64,000 nucleotides of DNA from Haliclona indistincta (GCA_964017065.1 OZ024787.1:10031666-10095665), one strand, 5' to 3'. Positions 48,030 through 60,589 are shown, counted from the first letter of the stretch. Notes: generated by a model not told the origin, from the sequence alone. A program made the numbers and translations.

Positions 48030-48857
48030 TTACTTTGCCGCCGCGAGACGAGCAGCGATTGACGCCAGCTGATCCCTTGGTGTACGGATATACAGCGTGT
48101 ACGCTGAGCTCTGCCATCTTCCCAACATCTTGATGGTCGCGTCTTCGATACCGCACGCTGCTGCCGTGGTCGCCGCCCCGATTCTAAAGCTGTGCCCGTT
48201 GTAGTTAGTCGGGTCCACGCCGCACTGTTGCAGGGCTCCCTTGAGCGAGTCCACCAAGAAGGCTCTGGAGAGTGGGTTCCCATTGCTCCTAACAAAGAGA
48301 GGCCCTTGTGACTTTTCCCGAAGCGCTAGGTAGGCTACCATCGCCAGAACTGGGCATAAGGTCGCCCCTGTTGCGCCGAGAAAGATGTCTATCCCTTGAC
48401 GGAACGGGTCCGTTTTGCTTTGTTTTAGCGTAACGCGCATCGTGCTTGACGGGCTGTCAATGGCGATATCTCCCAGACTCAGGTGGCAGCCTGGGTCGTA
48501 TGCCTGTCGGGAAGCGCACGTGAATTCACCACAGCGCAGGAACCCAAAGAAGCCTAGCGTACACGCCGCCCACAGCATCGCAATGTCGGGTTCACTCGCT
48601 CGCGGGTTCCATAGTTGTTTCAAGCGGTGTAGTATCGTCGGTGTAATCGGCAGCCTCGGTTTGGTTGGCGCTCCGCGATAAGCTTGTTGTCGCTTCAGTC
48701 CTTTCAGCACGCACTCTAGTCTCGAGAGATCTGTGCCGCTAAACGGATCCGGGAAGCCTGCGGTAATTTGGGCATGTCTGACCGCAGACAGATACGACTT
48801 GATCGACCCCTGTTTAAGCCCCTGCTCCCCCAGATAGGCCACATAACGACACAGCAT
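48030..48857 (-). CDS. Tyrosine recombinase of a DIRS-like retroelement
   Basis: 275 codons from the first ATG. An N-terminal SAM-like helical part (GLKQGSIKSYLSAVRHAQ) is followed by the catalytic half: FLRCGEF (first Arg), SKTDPFRQG (beta-hairpin Lys), HSFRIGAATTAAA (His-x-x-Arg), MLGRWQSSAYTLYIR (Trp/His position and Tyr nucleophile). This fits tyrosine recombinases of DIRS/Ngaro elements, which integrate circular cDNA instead of using a DDE integrase. It lies just downstream of the RT-RNase H frame on the same strand. The frame is open and catalytic residues are present. The true start may lie further upstream. Confidence 0.85.
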   Translation of the reverse strand: MLCRYVAYLGEQGLKQGSIKSYLSAVRHAQITAGFPDPFSGTDLSRLECVLKGLKRQQAYRGAPTKPRLPITPTILHRLKQLWNPRASEPDIAMLWAACTLGFFGFLRCGEFTCASRQAYDPGCHLSLGDIAIDSPSSTMRVTLKQSKTDPFRQGIDIFLGATGATLCPVLAMVAYLALREKSQGPLFVRSNGNPLSRAFLVDSLKGALQQCGVDPTNYNGHSFRIGAATTAAACGIEDATIKMLGRWQSSAYTLYIRTPRDQLASIAARLAAAK

Positions 48858-48952
48858 ATGAATGGATACAGGAAATGGGATAATGTTTAACTGTTCACAG
48901 AATGCAATATAACGATTCTGAGCAGATTGGTACGTACGCCTGGTGGCCGGTG

Positions 48953-50687
48953 CTAGACTGTCCCTAATAAGTTGTTGAACATTGCACTCCAGTGTGGCGA
49001 GGTCCAGTCCTGGCTGCTGTCCGCGGCTAGGTCCAACAGTGGTTGAGGAACGACCTCTGGTCTCTGGCGGGCCTGTGGGCAGATAGAGAAGAATAGCGGC
49101 ATCTTATTTCTGGATAAAGCGTCTGCTTTGCAGTTTAGCGCGCCAGGGAAGTGGCGTGCCGATAGGCAAAATTGGAAGCGAGCTGCACAGAAGAACAGGC
49201 ACCTCATTAGGTACATTAGGTGTTTGTCGCGACACCAGCCCGTGTTAATGACTGTGACCACTGCTGCGTTGTCGCACATGCATCGAATGGATTTTTGGGA
49301 CCACTCCCTGCCCCAGATGACCGCTGCGAACAGGATAGGAAGTAGCTCTTTCACAGCGATGCTAAAGGTGCTCCACGAGTCGGGCCATTCCACTTGGAAC
49401 CACTGTCGTCCCCACAATGCTGCGGCTCCCCAGGATCCCGACGCATCAGACTCGATCACCACCTGTGGATCAGATGGCGGGAGATAACTGATTCCATTCC
49501 ACGAAGCCAGAAAGGCGCACCACCACTCGATGTCTGAACGTGCTGAGTTAGACAACCTGATGTGATGATAGAGCTTCCTTACAGTGGTGGAGAGGTCGAT
49601 CAGATGGCGTAGGAAGGTGCGACCTGGTCTTACAACTGCTGCTGCATGGTGAAGCTGTCCGATAAGTGACAGCAACTCTCTTTTGGTGCAAGACCTCCTT
49701 CCGCGCCACGAATAGAGGGTCGCCAGCAGGTCAGCCACTTTCGCGGCGGGGAGGCGGAGCTGGAGGGACACCGTGTCGATCTCGACCCCTAAGAATGTTA
49801 GCCTCTCGGTTGGGTAGTGGACCTTGTCTGGAGCCACTGGAACCCCCAAGCTTTCACAAGTGTGTAGCGCGGCCTGCAGCTGACAAGTTTGAGGCGTTGT
49901 TCCGGCACTGTCGACGAAGAGGAAGTCGTCTAAGTAGTGTAAGCCTGCGAATACCCCGTTCTGATGCATTGCCCACAGCAGAGCGTCAGCTACGGCCGAA
50001 AAGATTTTTGGGGCCGACCGCAAGCCGAAGGGTAGGGCTGTATCCACTATGAGGTTCCCGTGCCAGCGCATCCCCAATAGGCGCCTATCATCCGGGTGTA
50101 CTGACACTATGCGATATGCACTTTTGATGTCCAATTTTGACAGTAATGGGGCCTCGCCCTGACTTCTGCACAGTCTGACTGCCTGTTCAATCGAGGCGTA
50201 CTTGAGCGAGCACCAGCGCGGATCTATTCCATCATTGACGCTGTGTCCTGGCGGAGATGAGAGATCCAGTATGAGACGCCAACCGTTAGGAGTCCCGCGT
50301 TTAGGAATGACCCCGAATGGGCTATCCTGGGCTTCCTGTGCGTCCGCTTTTTCTACCACGATCACTCTGCCAAGTCTGCGCTCGGTGTCCAAGTACTTGG
50401 AGACCACGCCTGGGACTTGAATAGCTGAGCTCATGTTCCTGCGCGCTGGACGGCACTGGTAGAGTTGGTAGTTGAAGCCAATTCTAAAGCCATGCTGGAT
50501 CCCCTCAAGGATGTACTTCGCGAAATCTTGATCTGGGTGGCTGACTAGCACCTGTGTCCACGCGCTTAGTCTGAGCGGGGTGGAGACTGATGAGGCGTGG
50601 TCCGATAGTGGGCGTGTCCCTGGGCGACAGTCATTCAGCGCGAGAAGGTCTTCCATGTACTTGTAGCGGCCCGCCACCACATTGCAG
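48953..50687 (-). CDS. Reverse transcriptase-RNase H of a DIRS-like element (5' end in gap)
   Basis: Open to the assembly gap. RT motifs in order: NGWRLILDLSSPPGHSVNDG, LLSKLDIKSAYRIV, ALPFGLRSAPKIFSAV and the catalytic LHYLDDFLF. RNase H follows: VIESDASGSWGAAAL, KELLPIL and DNAAVVTVINTG. No aspartic protease or DDE integrase is visible, matching DIRS-type organisation with the recombinase frame next to it. The gag-like region would lie beyond 50687 and is hidden by the N run. No in-frame stop in the visible part, so the element may be recent. Confidence 0.85.
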
Positions 50688-50887
50688 NNNNNNNNNNNNN
50701 NNNNNNNNNNNNNNNNNNNNNNNNNNNNNNNNNNNNNNNNNNNNNNNNNNNNNNNNNNNNNNNNNNNNNNNNNNNNNNNNNNNNNNNNNNNNNNNNNNNN
50801 NNNNNNNNNNNNNNNNNNNNNNNNNNNNNNNNNNNNNNNNNNNNNNNNNNNNNNNNNNNNNNNNNNNNNNNNNNNNNNNNNNNNNNN
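50688..50887. other. Assembly gap (200 N)
   Basis: Exactly 200 N between the retroelement RT and sequence homologous to the WIPI intron at 42.4-42.5 kb. It hides both the element's 5' end and the W5 5' exons. Confidence 0.98.
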
Positions 50888-51359
50888 GTATCTATTCAAT
50901 GCCTTATTATACTGTGGTCTTGTACTGTGGAGCACTGACTGTGTCTCACTGACCAATATGGAGGTTCAGGTAGGACTGCCCACACCTGCAGTGGGAGGCA
51001 CAGTTAGTCTGTGAGCTCCTAGCCTGGATTGCTAGACCTGCCATCACACAGGTGTCCTAGCTGTGTCAGTGACCCTTTGTGAGGCAACTAGCCTTGCTTA
51101 GTGTATACATGTCCTTGTTCTATTTCTGGTGTAGTCAGGGTAAACTTGGTCCTGGACAACTAGAGACTGGTTTATCTTGTACATGTAGAGTGGTATGTTT
51201 ATATTCTGGCAGAATAACACACTCACTGGCTGCTAGTCCTTGTAGTGATACATTATAATGTTGTTTCCTTACTGAGCTGAATACTGTTAGTCTAGAGGAG
51301 TGTGTCAATCAATATACAATAACCAGAATATTTTGATATTACATTTAGCCGATCAATGT

Positions 51360-51540
<181 letters not shown>

Positions 51541-51582
51541 TCCCTCTCCCTCTCTCTCCCTCCCACCCTCCCTGGTTTCCAG

Positions 51583-52407
51583 AGATTGCTTGTGGTACTG
51601 AGACAGAATCTATACATACACAACATAAGAGACATGAAGGTAAGGAGCCTGTGTATTTGTATGTGTTTTGTGCACAAGGTTATGATACTTAAAAAAGTAA
51701 CAAGTGTTTGTAGTGTGGTGCATGTGCTGGTGCTTGGGGAGAAAGGCATAAACTGTCTATTAGTTTACATTGAGGTATTTTCTGGGCCAGTATTATGTGT
51801 AACTATGTTGACCTTTGACCTCAGGTCTTGCACACTATACGTGACACACCTAAGAACCCATCAGGTCTGTGTGCTCTGTCAGCAGACAATGACACAGCTC
51901 TCATCGCCTACCCTAGCAGTACTCAGGTAAACCAGTTTGACCTGATACAATAACCAGTTTTTAAAGCAATTAGCTACTAAGTCTATGAGCTACAACAACC
52001 AGTTTGACTGTATTATATTTTAATTCTCATAGAATGGAGAGGCACAGGTTTTTGACGCTATTCATTTGGTAAGCAATGCCCATTCCTTTCTCTCTGTCAC
52101 TTAAATTCATTTCTCTTTCTCTCAGAGAGCGGTTGCTGGTATTACTGCTCACGATAGTCCGATAGCTGCTCTTGCATTTAACTCTTCAGGCACCAAACTA
52201 GCAACAGCTTCTACCACAGTGAGTCACAGTGCATTCAATCCGTGCATCTGCTTCAAATGTATACACTGAAAATAAACTGCATAAATAGATAACCAGACTA
52301 TGATAACAAACCTTCAGTGAATGTGTATTACAGAATGACAATGGGATATATTAGCCATCGATTTTACATCAATTGTACGCGTGTGTGTGTGTGTGTGCGC
52401 GTGCGTG

Positions 52408-52462
<55 letters not shown>

Positions 52463-52597
52463 ATGTGCGTGATGGTGTCTCATTGTTGTGTAGGGTACTG
52501 TAATCAGAGTGTTCAGCATCCCTCAAGGAGACAAGCTGATTGAGTTCAGAAGAGGAATGAAAAGGTACACGTGCTATCGCAGCACTGCACACACACA

Positions 52598-52638
<41 letters not shown>

Positions 52639-54435
52639 TAAAGTGCATTTCACTACCAACGTAATATTTCAATTTTACCCAATACATACTGTACACTCAC
52701 ATTTAGCGAAATTGACGTCACTTCACTTCGTTTTCTCTCTAGATTTATTCAGATCAGTTGTCTTGCATTTAGTTCTGACAGCAACTACCTGGTCACCTCC
52801 AGCAGCACTGAGACAGTGCATGTGTTCCGTCTCACAGAGCCACCTCCTGACCCTCAACCTGAGGAGCCCCAACAGCAAGGATGGATGAGCTACCTTGGGA
52901 AGGCATTCTCCACCCCAGCCAGCTACCTGCCTGCTCAGGTCACTGAGCCCTTTTCTCAGAGTCGAGCATTTGCTCAACTCAAGCTCCCTAAGGCTGGTCT
53001 CAAGAGTGTCTGTTCGATCGCTTGGTGAGCTTTTGTATTACAAAACGTGTAGGGAAGCAGCTCACAGACAAAGCTGTTATTATAGTTGTTCAATGTTTAG
53101 CCTTGTTGACAGTATAACAAAGAGTTTGAAGCACAGTACTCAGCGATGTGCTGAGAGCATGAAAAAAGCATAAAATTTACTACCAGCTGCACTTTGTCAT
53201 GCTGGTCTGTTTCAGTGTTAATCTTTTCTTTCTGTAGTGTTGATGGTGTTCACAGAATAATGGTAGCTACATCAGAGGCAATACTCTATGTGGCTAGTAT
53301 CGATCCCAGGGAAGGAGGAGAGTGTCGCTACAAGCAATTCAAGTTAGTCACAGCATGCTTCTATCAGTATAGCACACGATAAAATGGTATTGCCGCAACA
53401 CACACGAAGAAAGCAATCCTATTCTTATGGTACTCAAATAGGTCAACATTAAGGTGACGGGTAACAGTTGTGCCCACGGAAATCCCACCGCCCTCAATGC
53501 CCACACTAATCACAGACTCTAACCGCGAACTGCCCCACATGCGTGGGCAATTCGCGGTTAGAGTCTATGGTAGTGATCTGGGAAGCAGTTGTAAAACGGA
53601 GTGCCAAATTTTAGTCAGAATGTAAGCAAGTAATCGCTTTAACTAGGTTAATGCAGTTGTACAATCGTAGGCGGAGGGCAGCAGACTATAAACTTGGCTG
53701 AGAGTTTGTTTGTTTGTAAGTTATGGGTCGAAATGTCGTGAAAAGGCTGTAAAATGGCGAGCGTTTCAAGAATATTTTGCGTTTTACTCAGAGCCAGTCG
53801 CCCAGACGTCCAAGTTAATAGTCTACTGCCCTCCGGAGGATGCTAACCCATCAGTAGACGATGGAATCTGTAGCGACACTGTTACAGCGCGCGCAAAGTG
53901 GCACCCTTTTTGCAGTTTACTATCTCTCCAATTGTGCCTGCTGTCGCCGAGTTGCGTAGTACCCAGCGTTGCTCAAGAGAGAAAGAACAGTGTTTAGCGT
54001 CTTCATTGATGGCCTTCACAGCGCTCTAGCGTGTTCATATTTGCACAGTGCATAAAAACATTTTTGTGAATATTAATTAGGCGAACTGTTACCCGTCACC
54101 TTAAGTTCTAGCAAACACAGCATTTCAGCTGTTGGTACTATCACTCCATCACATTGCCTGTTCTCTTCATTTATGGCTTTTCTTCTCTTCTTATAGTCTA
54201 CTAGGTGATCCTAATGCCGAGGAACACAGTGGGGTAAGCCGATACTGCATTCCTCAAATTCCTTATTTAACCCTTTTTCTCCTTTGTTATGCAGCAAGCA
54301 GGGTTAGCTTTTGGTTCTTCACATGAGTACGGTTTGGCAGCCACACCCACTGGATCACATGGTAGTCACATGACTCCTCCTCCCCATGAAGACGAAGATG
54401 ACACGCCTCCAAAAACCCATTCTGTACACTCATAG
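51583..54435 (+). CDS. W5: WIPI/PROPPIN autophagy propeller, 5' end missing
   Basis: Nine exons: 51583-51639, 51825-51926, 52033-52068, 52126-52218, 52494-52564, 52743-53024, 53238-53342, 54197-54233 and 54295-54435. 924 nt, 307 aa, frame kept throughout. It reads [70 protein letters not shown] (the FRRG phosphoinositide-binding motif), ETVHVFRL, an inter-blade proline-rich loop (PPPDPQPEEPQQQ) and VHRIMVATSEAILY, ending DTPPKTHSVHS. Closest to WIPI2-type PROPPINs, PI3P effectors recruiting the LC3-lipidation machinery. The first two exons seen in W4 would fall in the N gap. Convergent with N7; an intron near 53.45 kb hosts a TTAA MITE. Confidence 0.85.
52379..52472. repeat. (GT)n microsatellite in W5 intron
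   Basis: Mostly uninterrupted gt run ending about 20 bp before the acceptor of the FRRG exon. Another (ca)n run follows at 52586-52637. Confidence 0.92.
53453..54100. mobile_element. piggyBac-like MITE with TTAA duplication
   Basis: TIRs ggtgacgggtaacagtt ... aactgttacccgtcacc, 648 bp, bounded by TTAA at 53449-53452 and 54101-54104. The same intron in W1 (minus strand near 6110-6125) has a single TTAA (gctagaacttaacgttgatc), the empty site. An internal hairpin lies at 53515-53565 (gactctaaccgcgaa ... ttcgcggttagagtc). Confidence 0.92.
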
Positions 54436-55053
54436 AGAAGCACACACAGTCATACCTCACTGATGATGAATTTTCAAGATATTGACGATTTGTTTTTTCT
54501 GTCTCACACAATGCACACACTCGTCACTTATTGAGAATATTGCAGCTCAGAACATTATTATATTACAATTATTTTATACCACACATCGTGTTTAAAATTA
54601 TGTGTATCAGGTTTTCATTATCACTGAACAATGTTACAATAATTAAAGAAGCATTAAAATGGTAGTTAAAAGACACTGGCACATAAACCACTGGACCTAG
54701 AGATTACAGGTACAATGTAGATCAACACTGCATTTGATCGAGAGTACAGCATGATAGTGATAGTGCTAAATCCATCTATGATCCAAGACAATGAATGTTG
54801 CAATATCAGTAAATGCATACAGATGTTATGAATGCATGTTCTGCATATGCACCAGTCCAGTCAGGCATCAAAACATGATCACTCACATGATTGCAGAAAA
54901 ACTGTGTAAAGAATGAAATCACCCTGCATGATCACCCATACTAATACCCACATGCAGTGGTATGTTGATTTTTTTATTGCCAAACAGACATGGATAACCA
55001 GTAATGTATTATGATTGTATCAAAATTAAAAAGGAAAATATTGTTCTATTTTA
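54436..55053. other. Inverted copy of the N-W 3' spacer
   Basis: Reverse complement of the spacer seen at 5151-5794, 18.78-19.4, 32.15-32.8 and 37.6-38.2 kb. No gene. Confidence 0.6.
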
Positions 55054-57645
55054 CTAGTACACAACAAGATGTTTGTGGTAATCACATACATAAAGATTTC
55101 TTGTACTATTGTCTACCGCTATTCCTAGAGGATACAATAGCTCTCCCAATCCAGTTGCAAAGCACTTGAGGAATTTTCCATTTCTACTAAAAGCTGACAC
55201 ACGATTATTTTCATCAGTGACATACACAGTGTCGGTGGAGTCAATACAGATGCCACGAGGATGATAGAGCTGACCCGGTTGAGATCCCTCACTACCAAAT
55301 GAAGATCTGAAGCGCCCATCAGCAGAGAATAATTGGACACGATGATTGTTATAGTCATTAACATACACTATACCACTACTGTCACAGGCTACATCATTAG
55401 GACAGTTAAACTGTCCTGGTCCACTACCTTTACTACCAAACATGTGAGAGAATGACAGGTCAGGATGCAGCACTTGAATTTGATAATTAGCATCATCAAC
55501 AATAAACACCAGACCAGAGGGATGAACTGCAATATCTACAGGGTAGTTGAACTGGAGTGGTTTGGTTCCAAGCTCTCCAACCGATTTCCCAAATTCTCCC
55601 TCCATAGTGAACATCTGGATTCTGTGATTAAAAGTGTCAGCAACAAGAATGTGGTTGTCACTAGTGATGGATACACCACGTGGATAATTGAATTTTCCTT
55701 TGTTAGAGCCATATGATCCAAATGTTCTAATCTTCTTGCCCTCTCTATCAAATACACTAATACAATGATCATCATTTTCACTCACTACAATCTCTCCACT
55801 CTCACTCACAGCCACACCACATGGTTTGTTGACTCCAGTGATAGTGTTTATTTGCACACCTCTCATCTCAAGGGATGGTAGTACATGAACTGTGAATGGG
55901 CTGCCTGGTATGTCAGTGTCTCCAACAGTGATCTTCAGCTGGTGGGCTCCACGTAGTGTGGGAGTGTAACTGACTGTGGCCATCCCTGGCTGGGTGGAGG
56001 TGATGCTGCACTCGACATGTTGAGAGTTGAGGTCTGTCAGCTGACAGGAGAGCTGGTCAAGAAGGAAAGGAAATGATAAAGTAGCTTGGGAAGGGACACT
56101 CAGTTCAATAGAAGTCATCTGACCAGCTGTAACTCTCCCTCTACCCTCTCCATTGACATGTATTAGGTGTCCTAGTGCAGTTTCCATCGCTGTGACTCTT
56201 TTATTCTTCTCAAATAATGCTGGCACACAAAAATATCAGTTGATCAGTATGATTATAGTGTATATTATTTCCCACTTTTGTCAGCTTTCACGAATTTTTC
56301 TTCTGCATTCTTTATTTCTGACTTTAGTAAAGCTATCTCTGCTGCCTGCTCTTGAACCACTATAAAAAGATATATTGACATTCTACAAAGAGATAAAATA
56401 TTAAATACCAGTTGTTTCTTTGGTATTCTTCTGCAAACAGACAAAAAATTAATTATAATTATAGAGTCATCATCTGAGCCCTCACCTTCAGCCAATCTTC
56501 CTGAGTGGAGAGGAACACTCTCTTATCCCGGCCTTCTATAGTCACCTCCTCCACTCCCTCCTCTCGCAGTACAGCAGCATTCTCACGTGCCAGTCGCTCT
56601 AGTTCCTCACACAGTGACTCAGGCACATACCATGTGATGATGATGGACCCTGGCTTCACTTTTATGCTGATGAAGGAGTTTTCACAACCCGCAAAGGCTC
56701 TTCTGGCTAGTTTTTCCACATCTTTTAATGTTCGCTTGTTACTTTCTTTGATGTTCAGCTCTGCAGGTATTCTGATTGTTATTTCAGCCATTCCTTTAGG
56801 TGGGAGGGTCTCTGCTTTGCTCACAATAGCCTGTTGGAAGTCTTTAACAGTTGTGGCGTCAAGAAACTGTTCTCTCTTTTCCTCATATTCTTTAATGGAC
56901 TTGATGGCAGCATCACTTTGATCAAAACTTTCAATGAGCTGTCGAAGGTAGTAAACATTGAATGTGTCAACGTGGCCTTGACGAAGCTGACGTAACAGTT
57001 TATCGACTGTGTCACAACTGCTAAACTCATCAGTATCGAACAAGTCATTGAGGAAGAACTGCATTTTTGGCAGATTACAGTTAGCAAGAACATCCATCAT
57101 GTTAACTAGCATTTTAGAGAAGGAGCTCTCCAAGTCTTGTATTTGTCTCACTACCTTCACATCAGCTTCAACATCAGCAGTAGAGAGTGCAGTAGGAGAC
57201 AATGGCTCAGTGTCACTATCAGTTGTTCCTGTGACTGGCTCTGCTGTATAAAATGGAACAATAATAATATGTAATAAAATAATTATTAATGTGCATACCC
57301 GATGTCATACTCCACAGATATTTTTGTTTCAATTTAGCAGCCAATGTCACCTTATTTATCTGCTCAAGCGCTCTGGCAATATCACTCCATGAGGCAGTCA
57401 TGGTGGTGTTGAGCCAGAACTGTAGCATGTCCAGCTTACATCTCTCCACTCCTTTGTGCTCAGACTGAATCTCATTCAACTTGTAGACAGGAACACCCAG
57501 GTAGGCTCCAAACAAGTACCAATCATCAACCTCCTTGAGTTCCTCCAGCAGAGACTGCACTGTTAGTAACTGTGTGTCTACAATATACATGTGAAGACTT
57601 AATATAACCTGAATGAACCACACACACTGACTTACTATCAGACAT
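55054..57645 (-). CDS. N7: Death-DED-like-filamin-NHL adaptor, intact, inverted
   Basis: Exons (minus, 5' to 3'): 57636-57645, 57299-57577, 56486-57243, 56409-56430, 56276-56359 and 55054-56219; 2319 nt, 772 aa. Here the intron-1 acceptor is TAG and the downstream in-frame ATG used by simpler models is destroyed, which supports the 10-nt first exon. The intron-5 donor is weaker (GTGGGA for GTGAGA) and the 5'-UTR acceptor is deleted. The propeller lacks GKRG before TGLGEL and one residue at the end (KHLVVY). Blade loops: NDDHC, TFNHR, DANYQ, YNNHR, ENNR, YHKHL. Death domain has QSEHKG as in N5/N6; the DED-like region has ANCNLPKMQ as in N2/N3. Confidence 0.8.
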
Positions 57646-57959
57646 GGCAGCTAGCTAGCCATATACTGGTCTAAGTGTAGTTCAATCATGCAGCTCTGCA
57701 GGCACAGTTGTATCACTAATAGCTTAGCTGGTTGAGTGTATGTAAGAAGTGTCTATTTTTGTAAACATGATGAATCAATTGCTTACCTTCAATGCAGCAA
57801 CAATAATTATGAGCCCCTCAACACCTGTCACAAGATCACACTATAGATGCCTTGGCTGTAGCAGTTGAATCACCAACAAAGAATATCTGCATAGGTCCAG
57901 ACAAGGGCTGGTTGTCTATTGTCCACTTCAAATAAACCATACCACTCCTACAGGCTATC

Positions 57960-58420
57960 ATCATGGCCGTGGTCAGTGGGGGTAGCATAATTATATTCAT
58001 TGTACATGTATGCGCTCCTGATATGGCCTATATAAACTGCATTGTAAGGCTTTAACCCTTCACGACTATAGTCACCGAGCAAGTTTGACGTCACCGGAAG
58101 TGGGCGTTAAAATTCGAAGATAGTTTATTTCACCAATACTGTATTTCACCTGTAGACGAAATACAGCTACATGTATGTGGGGTGTGATGGCGCACCCGGT
58201 TCGGAAACCCTGCCCATTAATGTGATAGAAAACGTTTTCTGTATTGGCATCACATGGTGAATGATGGCTAGGGTATTCATTACATGCTCGTTAGCTAGGG
58301 ATTAGTCTCGTCCCCAGACCCCACCTCTTCCGCTTTGCTTGGTAGAGGGGATTGTCTTTGTTCACTCAATCCCAGGTCCGGATGTATTACGTCACGGGCA
58401 GGAAGCACGTGACATGGGGA
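57960..58420. other. Intergenic, unassigned repeats
   Basis: The 57990-58040 block is the inverse of 11790-11850 (part of the N upstream unit). 58311-58393 is an inverted match of 61587-61652 (aatcccaggtccggatgta). No gene seen. Confidence 0.45.
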
Positions 58421-58424
58421 TAGT

Positions 58425-59055
58425 ACCGGTTTGCCTACTCCCACTTCGCCTACTCCCATTTTGCCTACTTACAGCCCCAAAGGGACGTTTTGCCTACGCA
58501 AGCCGCCTTCGGCGGCTTATATTATCTACGCGCGCGTACAGAATCACTATAATGGCTTGTTTATAGCACTGGTCGGTCAGCTCGTTCCAGTGGCGCAGCG
58601 GTTTAGTGCGGTGGCTTGTAGTGCAAATGTTCAGGGTTCGATTCCCGTTCAGTACTTATTATTTTTAATTTTTTTCCCCACAAAACTTAAGTTTTTTTTA
58701 ACTAAGTCGATCGTCGGGACAGCTTGCAGATCCAGTGAAGGACGAAGGCCCTGTTTAGGACGACCCTCTCGACGATCTTTAGCCAGGGCCGAAGGCCCGG
58801 TTTAGGACGACCCTCCCGACGATCCTTAGGCTTACCAAGGGCCGAAGGCCCGGTTTAGGACACCCTCCCGACGATCCTTAGGCTTACCAAGGGCCGAAGG
58901 CCCGGTTTAGGACACCCTCCCGACTTTGCACAGTTAGGAGAAGGTTTTTAGGGTTCAGGGTTTAGTTTTGCTTACTTCTAGTAGGCAAAACGTCCCTTTG
59001 GGGCTGTAAGTAGGCAAAATGGGAGTAGGCGAAGTGGGAGTAGGCGAACAGGTAC
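58425..59055. mobile_element. Composite TIR element (copy 2)
   Basis: TIRs tgcctactcccacttcgcct, continuing actcccattttgcc, and their inverse at about 58970-59050, about 75 bp. Inside, on the plus strand: tRNA-like head (58587-58650), linker, tandem 53-bp units with gggccgaaggcccggttta (58730-58930), then the module gcacagttaggagaaggttt / ttagggttcagggtttag (58935-58968). Same core as 33.7 kb in opposite orientation but unrelated TIRs. Confidence 0.75.
58587..58650 (+). repeat. tRNA-like SINE head
   Basis: ccagtggcgcagcggtttag (A-box-like) ... gttcagggttcgattcccgt (B-box). About 80% like the minus-strand head at 34081-34145. No credible cloverleaf acceptor stem. Confidence 0.65.
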
Positions 59056-59099
59056 CAAATCGTGACATGCCCGCGCACTTGTACTATAAAAGAATATTA

Positions 59100-59470
59100 T
59101 CATTGCCGATCGGCAATGATATGTAGGGATGACCTCGAATTAAGATGGCGGCTACTCATGTGTGAAAATGAGTTTTCGCACATATCTCTACTGTTATACA
59201 TTTCTACTTCATTTTAACTATCTCTGAGGGAATCTGAAGTGCAAGCGCTTGTAGGAAGTCCATGAAAGTCGCCGGGACTGCTTGCTCGACGACGAAAATC
59301 AAGATGGCGACTCTCAGGGAGCAAGTTGCAGATCTTCGCTGTTTTAGCGTTTCTCGAGAATCCAGACATCTAGGATTGATCAGGCGATTGTTCTGAGCAT
59401 GAAAATGCCTTTGGCGAAGCTGGCAGACGTTTCTAAAGGGGTAAACTGAAATCGCCGCCCACGCGAATTG
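59100..59470. other. Dispersed repeat, non-coding
   Basis: Contains ttaagatggcggctactcat, an inverted match of 42945-42980, followed by a repeat flank leading into the TTC microsatellite. No gene. Confidence 0.4.
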
Positions 59471-59476
59471 TTCATC

Positions 59477-59711
59477 TTTCTTCTTCTTCTTCTTCTTCTT
59501 CTTCTTCTTCTTCTTCTTCTTCTTCTTCTTCTTCTTCTTCTTCTTCCTCTTCCTCTTCCTCTTCCTCTTCCTCTTCCTCTTCCTCTTCCTCTTCCTCTTC
59601 CTCTTCCTCTTCCTCTTCCTCTTCCTCTTCCTCTTCCTCCTCCTCCTCCTCCTCCTCCTCCTCCTTCTTCTTCTTCTTCTTCTTCTTCTTCTTCTTCTTC
59701 TTCTTCTTCTT
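59477..59711. repeat. Structured TTC/CTTCCT/TCC microsatellite
   Basis: Ordered blocks: (TTC)n 59477-59546, (CTTCCT)n to about 59638, (TCC)n to about 59663, (TTC)n to 59711. Pure polypyrimidine for 235 bp; all reading frames across it (L/P, E/G or R/K-only) are artefacts. Confidence 0.95.
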
Positions 59712-59739
59712 TCATGCCTAGCGCTGTCCTGAGTGAACA

Positions 59740-60589
59740 AATCAATACCAAATCTGCACAATAGCACGAGTATATATCTGGAATAGTGCACTTACTTCTT
59801 AGATAGGCATCAAACACTACCAGAATCGAGTAATCCTTGAAAAACATGGTTTTTGGGTCGTTTTGGACTGAGGACGCCATTAAATAATTAACCCTCTTGT
59901 CGCTCCTTATCATTAACTCCGCCCACTTCAGTTTTGCAGCTATCTCGATCGATACTGCGTTTTGTCTCTGCTCTGGACGCTTCAGCGCGCAAGCCAGAGG
60001 TATGAAATTTGTCTAGAGCAGTACTATACCCTAAGTAACACTGAGGCTGTTCGTTAAAGCTTCAGATGGCGGGTTAAAACTGACCTACGGTACCCAGACG
60101 TGAACTGCCTGAGTCAGATTCTAGCTTACCGGCACTGGCAAGACAGGCTAGGTTCCTACACCACGCAGCGTAAGTTGTAAAGGACTAGAAACCTCTGTGA
60201 GTGTGATATTGACATCAACAAGGTTCTACTAGGCGTGCTACTACTATTAGGCTTGCAGCATCATGAGTTGTCAGTATTAGTCTCTTCTTCATCCAAAGTT
60301 ACTGTACTAAAAAGTATCATGTTGTGAAATCATACATGGACTTGATATTTTGCTGTCGGCGTCCTCAACCTCTTTAACTATTTTAAACCTTTCATTGAAT
60401 GATTGGTAATATTAAACATTATTTTAAACCACACTCCTTACTCTCAAGACCATGTGCATGCACGTTCACATCTGCTAGACTAGTAACTGCATGCTGCTCA
60501 CAGAGTTGTCAAAATGAAATAACATCTAACATAGAATAACCAATAAGTTCAAACTGATAGTGATCAAAAAAGTAACAGGAACAAGTAAA
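59740..60589. other. No gene seen
   Basis: Mixed non-coding DNA without long open frames, clear splice-bounded exons or a delimited repeat. Confidence 0.4.

Noticed and set aside
48030..50687. Bacterial phage integrase or horizontally acquired island
   Set aside because: The recombinase is coupled to RT-RNase H as in DIRS-type eukaryotic retroelements; no bacterial features nearby.
59204..59913. Arg-, Glu- and Leu/Pro-rich frames up to 195 codons
   Set aside because: Generated by the TTC/CTTCCT tract on both strands.
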